Below, in pieces: positions 62,001-64,000 of a stretch of DNA of 64,000 bases; within the stretch, counting starts at the first letter, position 1, and each line of letters begins with the position of its first letter. Both the position numbers and the translations under genes were made by a program. This DNA is from Platynereis dumerilii (taxonomy: Eukaryota; Annelida; Polychaeta; Phyllodocida; Nereididae), in assembly GCA_026936325.1 (NCBI GenBank), contig JAPTHN010000018.1, positions 12,419,658 through 12,483,657 on the forward strand, written 5' to 3'. The notes under the pieces were generated by a model, which did no database searches, was not told the DNA's origin, and worked only from the letters and a program-made list of their open reading frames with translations.

Positions 62001-64000
62001 AGAGAGTAGCTTTCGATCGACCATAGAAATTTCGTCAATGATCAGCAGCTTCAGGTTGCCTAGTGTTGCACACAGTGTGTTCAGAGTTTCTTCAGACAGA
62101 GGTTCATAGGCATAAGAAATCTTTCTTGGAATTTTAAGAGCGGAGTGTATTGTGAATCCACCGATATTAAATGCTGCTGTGCCAGTTGGTGCTGTAAGGA
62201 GTACTGTGGTATCAGTTGGTGATTCACCATTTCTCAGCAATTTACTTGCCTCATTATAAATGCACTTAATGAGATGGCTCTTGCCCACTCCTGCTCCTCC
62301 AGCAACATAAATATGAAATGGCTTTGGATTATTTCCCTGTTCCTCATCAATACACCATTGTCGGACATGATAGAAAACTTTTTGCTGTTTCTCATTCATT
62401 GTTCTCAAAAGGGGTCGAATTGGTTCACCAATCAATTCAAATGAGCACATACTCTGAATACATGTGTTATCAGCAGTAGCAAGATCTGGTATATCATCAG
62501 GATCACATGGTTCTTGTTCTTGTTGATCAATTGTTGTATCAAGTCTTTCTACTTCTGTCTGTGGTGCCACTTCCGCCCAGGCATCAGAATGTAAACCATT
62601 TCTTTGAATGTCTTCCCAGGTTTCCTGGAGGTAATCTGATATTTGCTCAAAATTTGCTTTGTTTTGTTGGACAATTGTTTGCACTGGCACTGGTGAATCA
62701 TTTGAAGTCAGTTTCACTGCAGCATTGTTGTGGAACTCCTCATAGGTTGAGTACCCCTCTGGTTTTAATTGGCCATCAGAACGATAGGGCAAATATAAGC
62801 ACAATTGATTCCTGTAGAATTTTTCTGGCTCTTTTGTCGATGAAAATTTTGGGAAACGAACAACAGCTGGTGGTGCCCTGGTTCTTTTCATGATATATCC
62901 AAGTTCATTTTGTAACTCATGGGCATTGACATTGCCTCTGGCAACTGCTGCTTCACCTTCAGTTTTTGAGATGACTCTATACAGTGATGCAAAAGAAGCT
63001 TGACACATTCGATTGAACTCATCAGTGTTTGGGCGAGCTTTGTAACGATCATTCAAACTAGTCATCCAGACATCTTCACTGCTTTGGTCATTTTTTGCTT
63101 CAGACCTGATTTGCATAAGTGGCTTAGACATTTTGACTGGATGTTCATCGGTTGGGATAAAAACTGAATTTCTACTGCACTGTTTTAGCGGTAAACCAGT
63201 TGTAAGACAAATGGCTTCCTGAATTGAGAGCTCCCGTGAATTGATGAATACTGAGCCTAGTTTCTTCATTTCTTGTCTGAGATCAGTGTTACCGGGATCA
63301 TTTCTCATCTCCTCTTTAGCTTCCTTCAGAATATCACTGAGCTCTCGTTCCGACTTCGAAATGTAACTCAAAATGTACATGACACAACTATAGGCATCGA
63401 GCACGAATTGTATGTCCATGTTAGAGTTGAAAGCTTTGATCACATTAGGACTGTAGTTGTTCACCCAAATGTCATCAATATCTCGTTTCATAACAATTGA
63501 TGTTTTCCTTGTTACCAGTGACATTGCCTTCAAAAACTCTTCAAAATTGTTAAAACCAGCTTTCTGCCAGATTTCCAAAGCTGTAAAGTCAGTGGTGTCT
63601 TGGTTTAGTATGTCAGCTAATGCTTCCAGACAGATTTTTGCAAGTGATTTGATCACTGTAGCAGGATTAACGTCACCTGGTGGATTTTCAGATGGGCTAT
63701 CTTCCCTGTTCTCCGATGGGCTTTCTTCAGAGCATTTTGGTCTCACAATCGATGTTTTCGAAGCAATTGGTTTAGGAAAATTGAAGCGACAGACTTTGTT
63801 GCCCTTCTTGCATGATTTTGAATGTGACTGGCAGTGTAATTGTACAGAACTGACTATTTCAAATAATTCACTGTCTAAAGCCTCATCTGGCATTTCACAT
63901 GACACATACCGGTCAATAAAATCACAAATTTCCTGGTCAGAAGCTATATCAAGCTCAGGAGCATTCTCAACCCAGAACAAGCAATGTATATGAGGGCTGC
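59100..64000 (-). CDS. Helitron-like transposase: Rep (partial) - Pif1 helicase - EEP endonuclease - USP
   Basis: Intact frame of more than 1,626 codons; residue 1 here is the Leu codon ending at 63980. The frame stays open to the edge and reads PHIHCLFW, the Rep HUH motif, so the N-terminus lies outside. Rep continues to the two catalytic tyrosines in YILSYISK (Tyr202, Tyr206). The Pif1-like helicase (about 522-1000) has Walker A GGAGVGKS (561-568), Walker B LLIIDEIS, GDFYQLPPV (690-698), IHKTQG (931-936) and VALSR. An EEP endonuclease (about 1010-1218) has HNVQG, NETW, GGDFNEN and SDHDAV. A linker with two 20-residue repeats (1261-1300) leads to a USP-type deubiquitinase (about 1360-1625): Cys box GLLNLGNTCYANSIMQVL (Cys1370), QRDAHEF, a CxxC...CxxC zinc ribbon (1474/1477, 1515/1518), His1585 in SGHYTAIV and Asp1603 or 1604. 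All key residues are present. It would nick and unwind DNA for rolling-circle transposition; the USP target is unknown. Confidence 0.93.
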   Translation of the reverse strand, partial: SPHIHCLFWVENAPELDIASDQEICDFIDRYVSCEMPDEALDSELFEIVSSVQLHCQSHSKSCKKGNKVCRFNFPKPIASKTSIVRPKCSEESPSENREDSPSENPPGDVNPATVIKSLAKICLEALADILNQDTTDFTALEIWQKAGFNNFEEFLKAMSLVTRKTSIVMKRDIDDIWVNNYSPNVIKAFNSNMDIQFVLDAYSCVMYILSYISKSERELSDILKEAKEEMRNDPGNTDLRQEMKKLGSVFINSRELSIQEAICLTTGLPLKQCSRNSVFIPTDEHPVKMSKPLMQIRSEAKNDQSSEDVWMTSLNDRYKARPNTDEFNRMCQASFASLYRVISKTEGEAAVARGNVNAHELQNELGYIMKRTRAPPAVVRFPKFSSTKEPEKFYRNQLCLYLPYRSDGQLKPEGYSTYEEFHNNAAVKLTSNDSPVPVQTIVQQNKANFEQISDYLQETWEDIQRNGLHSDAWAEVAPQTEVERLDTTIDQQEQEPCDPDDIPDLATADNTCIQSMCSFELIGEPIRPLLRTMNEKQQKVFYHVRQWCIDEEQGNNPKPFHIYVAGGAGVGKSHLIKCIYNEASKLLRNGESPTDTTVLLTAPTGTAAFNIGGFTIHSALKIPRKISYAYEPLSEETLNTLCATLGNLKLLIIDEISMVDRKLLSFIHGRLRQIKQMRSHDTESWFGNVSVLVLGDFYQLPPVKAQSLMKPDSSIGMDLWFDLFSMVELTEIMRQKDDQAFAQLLNVLRKKSKDTALSDEQNETLLERSKVENVPQDALHVFATNKAAHSHNINMLKKSGAHIVDLPANDYERQLTTGKMSKSSKYHRGANDDMPDLLQIAVGARVMLTRNIDTRDGLVNGAFATVAKIDENEHPDKTKIFVKFDSEKVGRNQKQCNSVTVPKDAILIKLHEESMANVKNVTRRQFPLKLAFSCTIHKTQGMTTDKCVFDMKGVFAPGQSYVALSRVTSIDGLFITNYEPKKIFRCEDIHANLQKMPELQELDDKQVSEERNNILSVIHHNVQGLVSKIPDITNYAEMLVDALLVNETWLKDDIPDTVVQLTDYKLYRQDRPGNSGRGGVAIYVKHQLESYRVETNVQGIESVTVAVKLMNGQTFTLVSVYRPPSQNLQTFKECLNQLLHFLGLNHSNQVIIGGDFNENLLAKSSHTIFDIITKKFGYAQLVEKSTTRYGSLLDAVYTNYQSNINCNVLPTYFSDHDAVKIVVHQNSTTDKDKRAAPIVDTDDTNVDYGASTRRNTSAGYNIQSEKSTANEKIPENATANRKQSCKSTANEKICENATANRKQSDKIPVNKKLSYESVSSRKNSRTAKQSPLNTVRKAQPEVTSDRRSMRSRTSRLASEIERPTMIGLLNLGNTCYANSIMQVLFRIEGLDPLLCSRQQISNCLKRLKTKMLCATSPVDTTALFQMDFMKDWPIGRQRDAHEFLIHMFTCLNEEEMLVNENETAVVQTVYGQCAYNYSCTACRHSFTHNDIFNCLSVPIDPHAMTHMNLEPSGKLSLVNCNNCQAPTTICSTELVVSPSILFVLMLRFDNTQRKIHGRVTLAPEIQTKNNVQYQLVAIVDHSGQRSDSGHYTAIVKDQRHGSWLRCNDDTVSVHRLPNASSLAYILVYRRQ
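59100..64000 (-). mobile_element. autonomous Helitron-like (rolling-circle) element, partial
   Basis: Defined by the single long ORF. Helicase plus EEP endonuclease places it near the EN-bearing Helentron/Helitron2 group of animals rather than plant-type Helitrons. The 5' end lies beyond 64000; the 3' terminus is not fixed and could lie anywhere between about 53300 and 59100. The uninterrupted frame suggests a young or active copy. Confidence 0.85.
60080..60200 (-). repeat. 60-bp coding repeat in the Helitron linker
   Basis: Encodes two copies of a 20-residue block (KSTANEKI.ENATANRKQS) between endonuclease and USP. It is Lys/Ser/Asn-rich, presumably disordered, and a sign of recent in-frame expansion. 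Confidence 0.85.

Noticed and set aside
59966-63993. Plus-strand frames of 64-178 codons
   Set aside because: Antisense shadows of the long minus-strand Helitron ORF, which has recognisable domains throughout.
1-64000. Retroviral, LTR or Polinton-type remnants
   Set aside because: I saw no reverse transcriptase, integrase, capsid or long terminal repeat signature anywhere in the window.

Overview
The window is metazoan nuclear DNA, almost entirely non-coding and repeat-built. Long microsatellites and minisatellites, a tRNA-derived SINE, GT-AG introns and a Helitron-type rolling-circle transposon fit a marine invertebrate. The recurring TAGGCCTA-like words and long AGGTCA/TGACCT-rich repeats remind me of echinoderms, but this is a weak inference and no host gene here fixes the species.

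Layout. 1-7294 is a flank with simple repeats, two small MITE-like elements, three strong foldbacks and a 771-bp tandem duplication. 7295-53270 is a 46-kb head-to-tail, partly nested array of 19 related non-coding elements (E1-E19 here). A 4.2-kb TIR transposon sits inside E5; it carries a 198-bp satellite and a SINE. 53280-54210 holds the 3' exons of an unidentified minus-strand gene with a tandem exon duplication. 54850-58740 is a degenerate array of roughly 310-365 bp repeats. 59100-64000 is the minus-strand ORF of an autonomous Helitron-like element, cut by the window edge at its Rep HUH motif. The ORF continues through a Pif1-type helicase and an EEP endonuclease and ends in a full ubiquitin-specific protease (USP) domain.

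The array is the most unusual part. Every element begins with ACTAG, then a short perfect hairpin whose sequence differs between subfamilies while its pairing is kept, then a 9-12 nt tag. Where a 3' end can be paired with a start, it is a hairpin whose left arm repeats that element's tag and whose right arm is its reverse complement. Four tags occur: AAACTTCACC, AAGAATTTACC, AGCATTCACCAT and ATGATTCGACAT. Just before its 3' hairpin each element carries an (AAT)n tract, and later elements have inserted there, so starts open like brackets and 3' hairpins stack up downstream. Eleven of 19 elements can be paired this way; six cannot, and two (E18, E19) lie at the array's broken end. Inside, most elements carry a fast-changing 12-bp-type minisatellite, one to four copies of a ~370-bp module with the core GGTCCGGCGATCTTTTTAAC, and many palindromic GACCTTGA/TCAAGGTCA boxes. 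None has coding capacity. Hairpin ends suggest mobilisation by a single-strand HUH transposase, and a HUH Helitron lies 6 kb away, but no sequence evidence ties the two together.
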